DNA of 64,000 nt from JAGWBD01 sp965220615 (GCA_965220615.1 CBDCQL010000001.1:1-64000); one strand, 5' to 3'; shown: positions 34,007 through 42,779, counted from the first letter of the stretch. The notes: generated by a model not told the origin, from the letters alone. A program made the numbers and translations.

Positions 34007-34861
34007 TCACAGCAATCTCCTCGGCGGGATGCCGGCGAAGCCCGCCGCGCTCCAGCCGACCTCCGCGCCGTCCGCGCGCAACCGTTCATAAAGTCGCCTC
34101 GCCGGTCCGTCGTCGCGCCAGTGGTAACCCGCCCGCGCCGCAAAGGGGCTGCCGGCGGTTCGAGCGCCCTGGCTGCCATCGCCCGCGTTGAAGGTATCCA
34201 CGACGAAACGCTGCGCGCCGCTGGCCAGTAGCAGATCGGCGAAGCCTTCACTGTGGGGCAGACAGGGCGCCACGGCCAGCTGCACACGCACACCGGCCGC
34301 TGCCAGATCCCGGATGGCCGACAGGCGCTGCCGGATCGCGCCGGCCGACGGCCCGCAATCGAGGTCGCCGCGGTCGGTCTCCAGCGTCATGCCCAGCCAC
34401 GCGCCCGGCAGTGCGGCGATCGCCGCCGCGTCGTCCAGCACGGTCGGACTGCGGGTCTGCAGCAGCAACAGGTCGATATCCGGATAGCGCGCAAACACCT
34501 TCAGGCACTGACGGGTCAGTCGCAGCCTGCGTTCGACCGGCTGCCAGGGGTCGCTGACCGTACTCATGAACAGGCGCATGCGCCACCGGCCGGCCGACCC
34601 CGCGCGCCCCAGTTCCTCATCCAGCAGCCCTGCGGCGTTCTCCTTGACGATGACCGCCTCGCCCCAGTCTTCACCGTCCTCGCGACTGAAGATCCAGTTG
34701 GGCAGGTGCCGGGCATAGCAGTAACGGCCGCAGTAGGTCCGGCCCAGGCCACAACCGGCCGACCAACTCAGCGAGTGGGTGAAGGGCCAGGGCCCTGCGC
34801 GCAGGAAACCGCCGCGCTGCGGCGTGAGGATGCGTGTTGCCCTGCGGGTCGCCAGTCGCAT
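34007..34861 (-). CDS. SPL/Rv2578c-like radical SAM protein
   Basis: A 284-residue protein of the spore photoproduct lyase-like radical SAM group. Three Cys lie at residues 37, 44 and 48 (GCGLGRTYCGRYCYA), a C-x6-C-x3-C spacing rather than the usual C-x3-C-x2-C. The (beta/alpha) barrel continues with MSTVSDPWQPVERRLRLTR, LLLQTRSP and MTLETDRGD, all typical. Function unknown; relatives are often annotated as DNA repair but without proof. GGGGAGAG precedes ATG 34861, and TATACT lies further upstream (34886 region), so this gene has a normal leader. Confidence 0.78.
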   Translation of the reverse strand: MRLATRRATRILTPQRGGFLRAGPWPFTHSLSWSAGCGLGRTYCGRYCYARHLPNWIFSREDGEDWGEAVIVKENAAGLLDEELGRAGSAGRWRMRLFMSTVSDPWQPVERRLRLTRQCLKVFARYPDIDLLLLQTRSPTVLDDAAAIAALPGAWLGMTLETDRGDLDCGPSAGAIRQRLSAIRDLAAAGVRVQLAVAPCLPHSEGFADLLLASGAQRFVVDTFNAGDGSQGARTAGSPFAARAGYHWRDDGPARRLYERLRADGAEVGWSAAGFAGIPPRRLL

Positions 34862-34882
34862 AGCGCTCTCCCCGCCAAAGTA

Positions 34883-34953
34883 TAGCGGAGGGTAACATCC
34901 CGAAGCATCCCGCAGGGGTAGCGGAGGGTAACATCCCGAAGTATCCCGTGGGA
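34883..34953. repeat. Short tandem direct repeat (2 x 35 bp)
   Basis: TAGCGGAGGGTAACATCCCG is repeated with a 36-bp period (34883-34917 and 34919-34953), differing at two or three bases near the ends. It lies between the divergent radical SAM and UlaG-like genes and includes the promoter side of the former. The first ten bases recur at 42711-42720. Confidence 0.65.
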
Positions 34954-35033
34954 TAGCAGAAAGGCCCTGCCCGAGACCAGCCCGGCGCCCGCGCTATACT
35001 ACAGCCGCTTTCCACGACCCGGAGGAACGACCC

Positions 35034-35864
35034 ATGTCCACCATGCCGGCGCAGATGCGCGCGCTCGACATCCAGCCCCGCAGCCTGGGGATTTGGGGAC
35101 TGGGCCAAATGGGCCTGGCGATCAAGGGGCCGGACGCCCTGATCGTCATCGATCCCTGCCTCAGCGACGTGGTGCGCGAAAACGCCGGCGACTGGTGGAC
35201 GCGCGCCTACCCGCCGCCCCTGCAGCCAGACGAGTTGACGGAGGTCGACTACTTCTTCGTCAGCCACGAGCACCTCGACCATCTCGATCCGCTGACGCTC
35301 GGGCCGGCGGCGAAAGCGTCGCCCGCCGCCATATTTGTCGCGCCGGGCTGGTGTCGCCAGCATTTACATGACCTGGATATCGCCGAAGACCGCATCATCT
35401 CGCCCCCGGCACTGGAACCGCTGCAACTGCGCAGCATGCGCGTGACCGCCGTGCCAGGCGCGCATTACGAGCGCGAATACGACGAGACCCTCGGTTATCG
35501 CTGGCTGGGCTTTCTCATTGAGTGGAACGACGTCACGATCTACCACGCCGGCGACACCGTCATCCATCCCGGCTACATCGAGACCCTGCAGTCCCTGCCC
35601 AGGCCGGACGTCGCCATCGTGCCGGTCAACGGCCGCGACTGGTACCGCGAGACCGAGGCGGCGGCCGTCGGCAACCTGCTGCCGATGGAGGCGGCCCGTC
35701 TGGCGCGCGACCTCGGCTGGGACACGCTCATCCCCGGCCACAACGATCTCTACGCCAACAACGCCATCCCGCAGGGCGAGATCATCGCCGCGCTGGAGGC
35801 CATCCATCCGCGGCAGAAGGTCAAACAGTTGCAGCCGGGCGAGTTGTTGTATTACGTGAAGTAG
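35034..35864 (+). CDS. UlaG-like metallo-beta-lactamase fold hydrolase
   Basis: A 276-residue MBL-fold protein. The metal site HxHxDH is SHEHLDHLD; later ligands are probably in VPGAHYE, YHAGDT and PGHND. The sequence around residues 20-60 (GLGQMGLAIKG, IVIDPCLSD) resembles L-ascorbate-6-phosphate lactonase UlaG and other sugar-phosphate lactonases or phosphodiesterases. A lactonase role would suit the sugar-acid genes that follow on the other strand, but this is inference. GGAGGAACG lies before the ATG, and a TATACT box is about 36 bp upstream. Confidence 0.82.
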   Translation: MSTMPAQMRALDIQPRSLGIWGLGQMGLAIKGPDALIVIDPCLSDVVRENAGDWWTRAYPPPLQPDELTEVDYFFVSHEHLDHLDPLTLGPAAKASPAAIFVAPGWCRQHLHDLDIAEDRIISPPALEPLQLRSMRVTAVPGAHYEREYDETLGYRWLGFLIEWNDVTIYHAGDTVIHPGYIETLQSLPRPDVAIVPVNGRDWYRETEAAAVGNLLPMEAARLARDLGWDTLIPGHNDLYANNAIPQGEIIAALEAIHPRQKVKQLQPGELLYYVK

Positions 35865-35909
35865 AGAAAGTGATTTCCTGGACTGTCGAATCCTGCCTTT
35901 TGTGGCCGG

Positions 35910-36088
35910 CCCTCACCCTAAATCCCTCTCCCTCAGGGAGAGGGACTTGACAGTCTGGCGAGAGAGTTCGTCTCTTTCTTCCACCAGGCAGGTCTCCCAT
36001 CTCCAGGTGTGCTAACGGGGTTCGTCTGGTCCCCCTTTCCCTGAGAAGAGCTCCCGCAACTGGGCGGGAAAGGGCAGGGGGTGAGGGC
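35910..36088. repeat. Palindromic intergenic repeat pair, locus 5
   Basis: 35910-35949 starts CCCTCACCCTAAATCCC and ends GGGAGAGGGACTT; 36031-36088 is the inverted form ending GGCAGGGGGTGAGGG. They fill the space between the convergent UlaG-like and enolase-superfamily genes. Confidence 0.75.
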
Positions 36089-36091
36089 GCA

Positions 36092-37291
36092 CTACCTGAT
36101 TTCCTCCACGGCCCAGTGGTCGCCCATTGAGCGACGCCCCTGCGCCAGACCCTCGCCCTCGCTGATCTCCCGCGTCAGATCGCCGCGCGTCAGCAGTTCC
36201 GGGCGCAGGTTGACGCCCAGGCCCGGCCCGGTCGGCAGGTTCAGGGCAGAGTCCTCGATCTGGACGTCCAGGTCCCCCATTTCCTGGAAGTAGCCGCGAT
36301 AGAAGGCGCGTACCGATTCCACCATGAAGAGGTTGGGTATGTGCGCGCCCAGGTGCATGGCCGCCGCGTGCGAGACCGGGCCGGCGATGTTGTGCAGCAC
36401 GAGCGGCACGTTGTATGCCTCGGCCATGGCGGCGATCTTGCGCGTCTCGGCGATGCCGCCGGTCCAGCTGGTATCGGTCATCAAAATCTGCGAGACGCCC
36501 TTTTCCAGCCAGTCGCGATACTGCCAGCGCGTCATCAGGAGCTCGGAGCCGACCACCGGGATTGAGGTGCACTGCGAGAAGGCGCGGATTTCGTCGGCAT
36601 AAACGGCGTGCATCGGGTCCTCGATGAAGAGGATGTTGTGTGGCTCCAGCGCGCGGGCGATGCGCTCGATGCTGGCGCGGTTCCAGCGGAAGTGACACTC
36701 GATGCCGATTTCCATGGCGTCGCCGACCGTGTCGCGAATCTGACGGACCGGCCGCAGGCCGCGCTCGATATCCGCCAGGCTGATGTACTGGCCGAAGCTG
36801 CGCTCGCTGAAGGGGTCGAAGGGCCAGATCTTCATGGCGTTGATGCCGTCACCAAGCAGGCTGCGCGCCAGGCCGCCGGCGTCCTCCTGCCAACGGGCGT
36901 AGTCGTCGATAGCGCCGAAACCGACGCAGGTGTTGTAGGTGGGCACGCGCTCGCGCGTGCGGCCGCCCAGCAAATGATAGAGTGGCGCGTCGTAGTGCTT
37001 GCCCATCAGGTCCCACTGCGCCATCTCGAAGGCCGAGAGCGCGCGCAGCTCCGCGCCGGCGTAGCCATGGTACATGATATTGTCCATCACGAAGCGCCAG
37101 ACGCCCTCAATATCAAGGGCGTCCTGACCCAGGGCGAGCGGCGCGACGGTGCCGTGCAGGGCGGCCACGGCCCCCGGCAACTTGTCCACCGTTTCGCCCA
37201 GCCCGATGAGGCCGCTGTCGCTGTGCACGCGCACGACGGCCAGGCGCGGCCAGGCCGCCCAGCGCAGACTCTCGATGGCGGTGATTTTCAT
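36092..37291 (-). CDS. Enolase superfamily protein (mandelate racemase/muconate lactonizing enzyme type)
   Basis: A 399-residue protein. The N-terminal capping domain begins MKITAIESLRW; the barrel has the lysine region NAMKIWPFDPF, metal ligands in EIGIECHFRWN, IEDPMHAVYA and VVGSELLMTRW, and a late His in LVLHNIAGPVSHAAAMH. Such enzymes abstract a proton next to a carboxylate, mostly to dehydrate sugar acids. The start overlaps the stop of the upstream TPP enzyme gene (ATGA), so the two are translated together and likely act in one pathway. The exact sugar acid is unknown. A decayed piece of a close relative lies upstream at 39065-39205. Confidence 0.88.
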   Translation of the reverse strand: MKITAIESLRWAAWPRLAVVRVHSDSGLIGLGETVDKLPGAVAALHGTVAPLALGQDALDIEGVWRFVMDNIMYHGYAGAELRALSAFEMAQWDLMGKHYDAPLYHLLGGRTRERVPTYNTCVGFGAIDDYARWQEDAGGLARSLLGDGINAMKIWPFDPFSERSFGQYISLADIERGLRPVRQIRDTVGDAMEIGIECHFRWNRASIERIARALEPHNILFIEDPMHAVYADEIRAFSQCTSIPVVGSELLMTRWQYRDWLEKGVSQILMTDTSWTGGIAETRKIAAMAEAYNVPLVLHNIAGPVSHAAAMHLGAHIPNLFMVESVRAFYRGYFQEMGDLDVQIEDSALNLPTGPGLGVNLRPELLTRGDLTREISEGEGLAQGRRSMGDHWAVEEIR

Positions 37292-39006
37292 GGCGCGCGC
37301 CTGCCCTGTGCCAGCCCCGCCTGTGTCACGCCAGGCGCTGGCCGCCACGCACGCGGGGCGATCCCCTCAATGTCCGTCTTTACATCGATGACAGCAGGAC
37401 GATCCGCGGCGATCGCCTGTTCCAGCGCGCTTTCGATCTCGCTTGCGCGCCTGACCGTGAGGCCGAGGCAGCCCATCGATTCGGCGATCCTTGCGAAGTC
37501 GCTGTCTTCGAAGCGCCATAGTTCGTCCGAACCGGCGCTTTGTCCGCCGTAGATCGCTTCCACACCGTCGCGCTCCTGATTGAGCGAGTGATTGTTGTTG
37601 ATTACGGTGACGGTATTGATGCTGCAGCGGACGGCGGTTTCCAACTCCGCAAGGTGATACCAGATTCCGCCATCGCCAGTGAAGCAGACAACGGATCGAT
37701 CTGGCCGGGCGCATTTGGCGCCCATCGCGGCGGGAAGCCCCCAACCAAGCGACCCCGAGCAACGAATATAGGACTGTCCGGGATGACGAAGATCGAGCAT
37801 GGTGCCGGTCCACACGCCGGAGTGGCCGGTATCGGAAACGAGAATGGTATCGGCGGGCAGGCCTTCGCTCAATGCCTTGCAGAGGCGCTCGGGACGGATG
37901 GGCTCGACATCCGGGTGATAGTAGTCTCCCACAGTTTCCCACCAGTCCCGCACCCGTTTCTGCACACTTTCGATCCACGTCGTGCGCGGCAAGGCGCCTG
38001 TCGAGGTCGCCAGCATCTGACGCAGGGTATTGCGGACATCGCCCTGCAAGCCGACCGTCACCGCATAGTTACGGCCGATCTCTGCCGGATTGATATCGAG
38101 TTGGATGACTTTGACACCTGGTGGCGGGATTGTGTAATTGTTGGTGAGCTGCCCGCCGGTGTGGCTGCCGATGAAGAAAACGAGATCGGCCTCGCAGAGG
38201 ACCTGGTTGGAACAGGCGCGCGAGTAGGACCCGGGGACGCCAACGGCAAGCGGATGATCAGCCGGAAACATGGCTTTGGCATTCAGCGACGTCGCCACCG
38301 GGATGGAAAGTTTTTCCGCCAGGGCGATGAGCTCGGCGCGGGCATCAGATGCGGTGACACCGCCACCGGCGACGATAACAGGCTGCTGCGCTGCATTCAG
38401 CAGGCTGAGCGCGGCAGCGATCGAGTCCTGGTCGGCGACCGGACGGAAGGGCGGCGTCCAGGCAAATTGCGGCTCAATGATGACATCAAGATCAGCTTCG
38501 ACATCAACGACCCCGCCACCGTCAATACCCTCAAAATCGAGGTGAGTCGGCTGCGGCGTACCGGTGGTTGCGGCGCGGAATGCCTGCCTCAGGTGCTGTG
38601 AGAGTTCTTCCGGACGGGTGACGCAGGCGCTGTATTTGGTGACTGCTGAAAAGGGTGCCCGGTGATCGACTTCCTGATAGGCGTGGCGCAACTGGTTGCG
38701 CTGATGCTCGCGCCCTGTAATGGCGACAACGGGGGAGCAGGAGAGCCAGGCATCCTGCAGGCCGGCGGCGAGGTTGACCGCACCGACGGCCTGTGCCATG
38801 CACAGGCCTGGGGCGCGCCTGACACGGGCGTAGGCATCGGCCATGTAGGCAGCGGCCTTTTCGCCGTGGGTCTGCACGCGCCTGATTCCCAGTTTCTCCA
38901 TCTCCATCAGGGCGCGTGGCGCGATATAGGGCATGAAGAAGACGTGGGATATGCCATAGGCGTGGACGGTCTTCGCGAGCAGACTGGCGCCTGTCATCCT
39001 GGGCAT
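37288..39006 (-). CDS. Thiamine pyrophosphate-dependent enzyme (acetolactate synthase/decarboxylase family)
   Basis: A 572-residue complete TPP enzyme with all three domains. N-terminal: HVFFMPYIAPRALMEMEK then THGEKAAAYMADAYAR, where the activating Glu is conserved. Middle domain: PVIVAGGGVTASDARAEL. C-terminal: GSLGWGLPAAMGAKCARP and the Mg/diphosphate motif GDGGIWYHLAELETA ... NNNHSLN. It likely decarboxylates or ligates a 2-oxoacid, possibly the 2-keto-3-deoxy acid produced by the coupled enolase-superfamily enzyme; that link is inference. ATG 39006 is chosen; the frame continues upstream but there it reads through a fragment of another gene. Confidence 0.88.
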   Translation of the reverse strand: MPRMTGASLLAKTVHAYGISHVFFMPYIAPRALMEMEKLGIRRVQTHGEKAAAYMADAYARVRRAPGLCMAQAVGAVNLAAGLQDAWLSCSPVVAITGREHQRNQLRHAYQEVDHRAPFSAVTKYSACVTRPEELSQHLRQAFRAATTGTPQPTHLDFEGIDGGGVVDVEADLDVIIEPQFAWTPPFRPVADQDSIAAALSLLNAAQQPVIVAGGGVTASDARAELIALAEKLSIPVATSLNAKAMFPADHPLAVGVPGSYSRACSNQVLCEADLVFFIGSHTGGQLTNNYTIPPPGVKVIQLDINPAEIGRNYAVTVGLQGDVRNTLRQMLATSTGALPRTTWIESVQKRVRDWWETVGDYYHPDVEPIRPERLCKALSEGLPADTILVSDTGHSGVWTGTMLDLRHPGQSYIRCSGSLGWGLPAAMGAKCARPDRSVVCFTGDGGIWYHLAELETAVRCSINTVTVINNNHSLNQERDGVEAIYGGQSAGSDELWRFEDSDFARIAESMGCLGLTVRRASEIESALEQAIAADRPAVIDVKTDIEGIAPRAWRPAPGVTQAGLAQGRRAP

Positions 39007-39064
39007 ATCGTTCTTTCTGTATTTCCGCGAACGCTGCGAAAGTATGACGCCCCATTGCGCAATC

Positions 39065-39205
39065 GACCAACTGAAATGCGGGCGCGCGTTCTGGCGCAGC
39101 ACGAGGGCTGCGATGGTGCCATGCGGGTCGGCGTTCGTGCCCGGCAGCTTGTCCGCAGTCTCACCGGCCCGAACCGGCCCTTCCGGGAATGTGCGCGGAC
39201 CACGG
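39065..39205 (-). pseudogene. Fragment of an enolase-superfamily gene
   Basis: On the minus strand this reads AGETADKLPGTNADPHGTIA, followed by AALVLRQNA, matching LGETVDKLPGAVAALHGTVA, then PLALGQDA in the intact gene at 36092-37291. The DNA also aligns without gaps over roughly 100 bases. Only the part of the capping domain is left; no start, no barrel. It sits directly upstream of the TPP enzyme gene and is in the same reading frame, which can mislead start prediction for that gene. Confidence 0.7.
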
Positions 39206-39243
39206 CATGGCTTTCCGGCGACAACACTCAATTCCTGTGCTCT

Positions 39244-40263
39244 TCACGGGGCGCCCCTTTCGTTTTGGAGTCGCACCGGTTCCCCGCTGCGGGCGGACTG
39301 CAGCGCCGCTTCGGCGATGGCGCTGGCCCGGACGCCGTCCTCGCCACTGATCGCGGGCGGGCGCCCCTGCAGCAGGGAGTCCACAAAATCGTCGATCAGT
39401 CCCTGGTTGGCGTCCGAACCCCAGTAGACCAGTTGCGCGCCGGGCGACCCGCGCCGAAAGACGGTGCTGGCCTGACGAAAGGCGTCCAGCGTCAGCAGGC
39501 CGCGTTCGCCGACGATCTCCAGTTTCACGTTGCCCCAGGTTGGATACTCTGGCGGGCGGCTCCAGCTGCAATCGATGCTGGCAAAGCTGCCGTCTTCGAA
39601 GTCCAGCAGGACGACGGCGCCGGTCTCCACCTGCGGCTCCAGTTCCGGGTAGAGGATTCGGTTGGCCAGGGCGTAGACCTCGCGCAGCTCGCAGCCGAAG
39701 AACCAGCACAGCAGGTCCGCCACGTGCACGACGTGGTCCATCAGCGCGCCACCGCCGGCCAGCTGCGGGTCGATGAACCAGGGCACGTGCGCCGGCAGCT
39801 GCCCCTGGTTGGTGGCGTTGCAGCCATAGACGCGCCCAAGGTTGCCGGCCAGCAGGGCCTCGCGGGCGGCGATCACCGGCGGACTGAAGCGCATCGGGAA
39901 GGCCGTCATCAGCGTGACGCCGGCGTCCTCACAGCGCGCGACCATCCGCCGCGCTTCATCGGCCGTCGTCGCCAGCGGCTTCTCGCAGAGAACGTGCGCG
40001 CCCGCATCGGCGGCCATTTCGACCAACGCCGCGTGGCGCGTGTTTTCGCTGTTGATGACCACGGCGTCGGGCGCTTCCGCCAGTGCCGCCGCGTATGAAT
40101 CGAACCAGGTCAAGCCCTGCGCCGCAGCGAAGGCGCGGCCGCGGGCCTCGTCCTCGTCCGCCACGCCAAGCACCGTCACTTCGGGACGCTGGCGCAGACC
40201 CGCCAGCCAGGCCGCCGCGTGTACGTGCGCGCTGCTTAGCAGGGCCACCCGCAAGGCAGTCAT
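39244..40263 (-). CDS. Gfo/Idh/MocA family oxidoreductase (1)
   Basis: A 339-residue NAD(P)-dependent sugar oxidoreductase. The Rossmann domain begins VALLSSAHVHAAAWLAGL, which departs from the usual GxGxxG (here SSAHVH), followed by VINSENTRHAALVEMA and HVLCEKPLATTADEARRM, where the Glu-Lys-Pro motif is typical. C-terminal domain: GGGALMDHVVHVADLLCW, with the catalytic His region. Members oxidise or epimerise sugars, inositols or sugar nucleotides. The ATG shares a base with the upstream gene's stop (TGATG), so both oxidoreductases are co-expressed. Confidence 0.88.
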   Translation of the reverse strand: MTALRVALLSSAHVHAAAWLAGLRQRPEVTVLGVADEDEARGRAFAAAQGLTWFDSYAAALAEAPDAVVINSENTRHAALVEMAADAGAHVLCEKPLATTADEARRMVARCEDAGVTLMTAFPMRFSPPVIAAREALLAGNLGRVYGCNATNQGQLPAHVPWFIDPQLAGGGALMDHVVHVADLLCWFFGCELREVYALANRILYPELEPQVETGAVVLLDFEDGSFASIDCSWSRPPEYPTWGNVKLEIVGERGLLTLDAFRQASTVFRRGSPGAQLVYWGSDANQGLIDDFVDSLLQGRPPAISGEDGVRASAIAEAALQSARSGEPVRLQNERGAP

Positions 40264-41270
40264 CAGTCCGCCACCCCGCCGAGTTCGTCGGGTCTCACCG
40301 GGCGGCCGCATCGGGCGGATTTACGGGCGGCCAGGGCGATGCGCAACGCGGCCAGCGCCTCCACCGCGCTGCAGCGGGGAGTCGCGCCGTCGGCCAGCAC
40401 GTCGTAAACGTTGCGCATCTGCGTGACGAAGGGGTCCTCCGCCAGGGGGCTGGTTGGCGCGACGATGTCCGCCCCTTCCGTGTCCTGACGCGCAAGCTGG
40501 ATATCCAGCGGCGCAGTCGACTCCGCCGGCTGTTCAATGAGCCCCTCGCTGCCGGCGATCTCCAGCGCCGTGCGGAAGAGGGGCTGAGGATAGGCCCAGG
40601 CGCCCTCAACGTGGCTGATCGCACCGCTGCGATGCCGCAGCAGCGCCAGGCAGTAATCGCCCGGCGAGTCCGCTTCGCGGCTGCGGACGCTGCGCGCGTA
40701 TACGCTCTCGACCGGGCCCGCAAGCCACTGCGCGTAGTCGAAATCGTGAATCATCAGGTCGAGGACCAGACCGCCGGAGCGGCTTTCGTCGGTCAACCAG
40801 TGCGAGGTCCCTGCCCAGGGCTGGAAGCTGCCGCGGGTCAGGCGCAGCACGGCCAGCTCACCGACATCGCCACGGGCCACGCTGGCCTGCGCCGCCGCGT
40901 ACTCCGGGAAGAAGCGCAGCACGTGGCCTACCAGCAACTGCACCCCGGCCAACTCACAGGCGCGCAGCAACTCCTGACCTTCAGCGAGCTTGCGCGCCAG
41001 CGGTTTTTCCATCAACAGATGCCGGCCCGCGGCGGCGACCTGCAGCCCGATGGCGGCGTGCCGGTCCGTCGGCGCGCAGACGTCGACCACGTCGACCTGT
41101 TCGATCAGTTCCTGCAGCGAGCGGCAGGCGCTGGCGCCCACCAGCTGCGCCAGTTTGCGCGTGGGCGCCTCCCGCGGGGCGTAAACCGCGGCGACCCGCG
41201 CCGGCGTGGCGGCCCAGGCCCGCGCATGCGTCTCCCCCATGAAGCCCGCGCCGACGATGCCAACCCGCAT
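40263..41270 (-). CDS. Gfo/Idh/MocA family oxidoreductase (2)
   Basis: A 335-residue protein with the classical cofactor motif GIVGAGFMGETHARAW, then VVDVCAPTDRHAAIGLQ and HLLMEKPLARKLAEG. The C-terminal domain has GGLVLDLMIHDFDYAQWL with the expected Asp and His. Sequence similarity to gene (1) is only moderate, so they are not recent duplicates and probably act on successive substrates. AGGGAG precedes the ATG at 41270, with TATACT further upstream. First gene of the pair; the TPP/enolase-superfamily genes follow after gene (1). Confidence 0.9.
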   Translation of the reverse strand: MRVGIVGAGFMGETHARAWAATPARVAAVYAPREAPTRKLAQLVGASACRSLQELIEQVDVVDVCAPTDRHAAIGLQVAAAGRHLLMEKPLARKLAEGQELLRACELAGVQLLVGHVLRFFPEYAAAQASVARGDVGELAVLRLTRGSFQPWAGTSHWLTDESRSGGLVLDLMIHDFDYAQWLAGPVESVYARSVRSREADSPGDYCLALLRHRSGAISHVEGAWAYPQPLFRTALEIAGSEGLIEQPAESTAPLDIQLARQDTEGADIVAPTSPLAEDPFVTQMRNVYDVLADGATPRCSAVEALAALRIALAARKSARCGRPVRPDELGGVAD

Positions 41271-41394
41271 GCCAACTCCCTGTCATCCAGTTCCAGCCGG
41301 CGAGTATAGCGCGCCCCTTGACCTGCCGTGTTCTGCTTGCCAATTGGGCAGGGCTGCCGCAGACAACAACGAAACAGAGACGAAAGGCAGGGCG

Positions 41395-41603
41395 GCCCTC
41401 ACCCTAAATCCTTTCCCGCTGAGTCGCGGGAGCCCTTCCCTCAGGGAGAGGGACTTTAAAATGCAGTGAGTGGACTGCCCTTGTGTCCTTTCCATACGGG
41501 AGACCCTGGCGAAGAGGGGTCCAACAGCTGTGTTTGCCTCTTCTTCGGCGATGTGAAATGTTACTCCCCCTCTCCCTGAGGGAGAGGGGGCAGGGGGTGA
41601 GGG
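41395..41603. repeat. Palindromic intergenic repeat pair, locus 6 (in gene-free stretch 41271-41649)
   Basis: 41395-41457 starts CCCTCACCCTAAATCC, has the inner stem CCCGCT-GAGTC-GCGGG, and ends GGGAGAGGGACTTT; 41565-41603 is the inverted form ending GGGGGTGAGGG. The other parts of 41271-41649 show nothing recognisable. Confidence 0.75.
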
Positions 41604-41649
41604 CAGCCTGCGAGAATTTTTACGCCGCCACGGAACGAGAGAGTACCTT

Positions 41650-42690
41650 TTAACGCGTGCGCGTCACCTTGCTCAGGCCGCGGGGCCGGTCGACGTCGAG
41701 GCCTTTCGACTGTGTCAGTCCCAGCGCGAAGAATTGCCCGGGAACCACCGCCGCCAGCGGCGAGGCCCACTCCGGCAGGACCGGCAGCGGCAGCTGCGCA
41801 TGGGCCAGCGCCAGCGCCTCCGGCTGCGCCGAGATGACCAGCAGACGCGCGCCGCGTTCCCGCATTTCCCTTAGCCTGTCGGTCAGGATGGCCGCCAGCG
41901 GCCCCGGGGGCACGATCGTCAGCAGCGCAAAGCCCTGGTCGACCAGCGCGACCGGGCCATGCTGAAAGTCCGCCGAGGACCAGGGTTCGGCCAGCACGTA
42001 GCCCAGTTCCTTCAGCTTGAGGGCGATCTCAAAGGCGGTTGCATAGTTGTAGCCGCGGCTGAGGACCACGCAACTGTCCATGTCGCATTGCGCCGCGCCG
42101 ACCTCGCGATAGTCCCCGGCGCGGTCGCAAAGGGCCTGAACCTGGCGCGGCAGGGTCGCCAGCAGTTCCAGTCGCTCTGTCGCGCCGGCCAGCTCCGCGT
42201 CCAGCAGGGCAATGGCCAGCAGCGAACTGCTGTAGGTCTTGGTGGCCGCCACGCTGCGCTCCGGACCGCAATGCAGCAGGATGCAATGTTCCGCCGTTTG
42301 CGCCAGCGGCGACCGGCCGTCGTTGGTGATCGCCAGGGTGAGCGCGCCCTGCTCGCGGCCGGCGCGAAGCACGGCCACGATGTCGGGGGACTGGCCGGAC
42401 TGGGAAATACCGATGACCAGCGAGCGGGCGAGGCGCGGCGGACGCTCGTAGACGCTGAAGAGCGAGGGCGTGGCCAGGCCGACGGCCAGGCCGTTTTGCG
42501 CGCCGAGCAGGTACTGGGCATAGCGCGCCGCGTTGTCGGAGCTGCCGCGCGCCGCGATGGTGACGAAGGCGGGATCGTAATCGCGGATGGCCGCCGCCGC
42601 CGCGCGGATGCCTTCGCGTCCCTCGTCAAGCAAACGCTGCAGGGCGGCCGGCTGCTCCAGGATTTCCTGCAGCAAAAGCGATTCAGCCAT
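41650..42690 (-). CDS. SIS-domain sugar isomerase/deaminase (GlmS isomerase-domain type)
   Basis: A 346-residue protein with two SIS domains, as in the isomerase half of GlmS but without the glutaminase half. ARGSSDNAARYAQYLLG, IGISQSGQSPDIVAVL, SVAATKTYSSSLLAIALL and the C-terminal KGLDVDRPRGLSKVTRT are diagnostic. It should interconvert or deaminate a hexosamine phosphate (AgaS/FrlB/NagB-II type). The ATG at 42690 is exactly six bases after a TATACT box and lacks a ribosome binding site. It is separated from the Gfo/Idh/MocA genes by a repeat pair, so it is probably transcribed alone. Confidence 0.9.
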   Translation of the reverse strand: MAESLLLQEILEQPAALQRLLDEGREGIRAAAAAIRDYDPAFVTIAARGSSDNAARYAQYLLGAQNGLAVGLATPSLFSVYERPPRLARSLVIGISQSGQSPDIVAVLRAGREQGALTLAITNDGRSPLAQTAEHCILLHCGPERSVAATKTYSSSLLAIALLDAELAGATERLELLATLPRQVQALCDRAGDYREVGAAQCDMDSCVVLSRGYNYATAFEIALKLKELGYVLAEPWSSADFQHGPVALVDQGFALLTIVPPGPLAAILTDRLREMRERGARLLVISAQPEALALAHAQLPLPVLPEWASPLAAVVPGQFFALGLTQSKGLDVDRPRGLSKVTRTR

Positions 42691-42696
42691 CGACGC

Positions 42697-42702
42697 AGTA
42701 TA
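42697..42702 (-). promoter_or_regulatory. Putative -10 box, six bases before the SIS gene start
   Basis: TATACT on the minus strand with GCGTCG between it and the ATG at 42690; there is no ribosome binding site. Leaderless pattern. Confidence 0.45.
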
Positions 42703-42779
42703 GCGCAGGGGTAGCGGAGGGCCCCGGGCCATGCAGCAAATGGGCCTGAACTGTCGTCGTTCCGCGCCTGGAAGGGCGC

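Noticed and set aside
24711..41603. CRISPR array or insertion sequence ends
   Set aside because: The repeats are scattered singly or in inverted pairs without regular spacers, without cas genes, and without a transposase between them.
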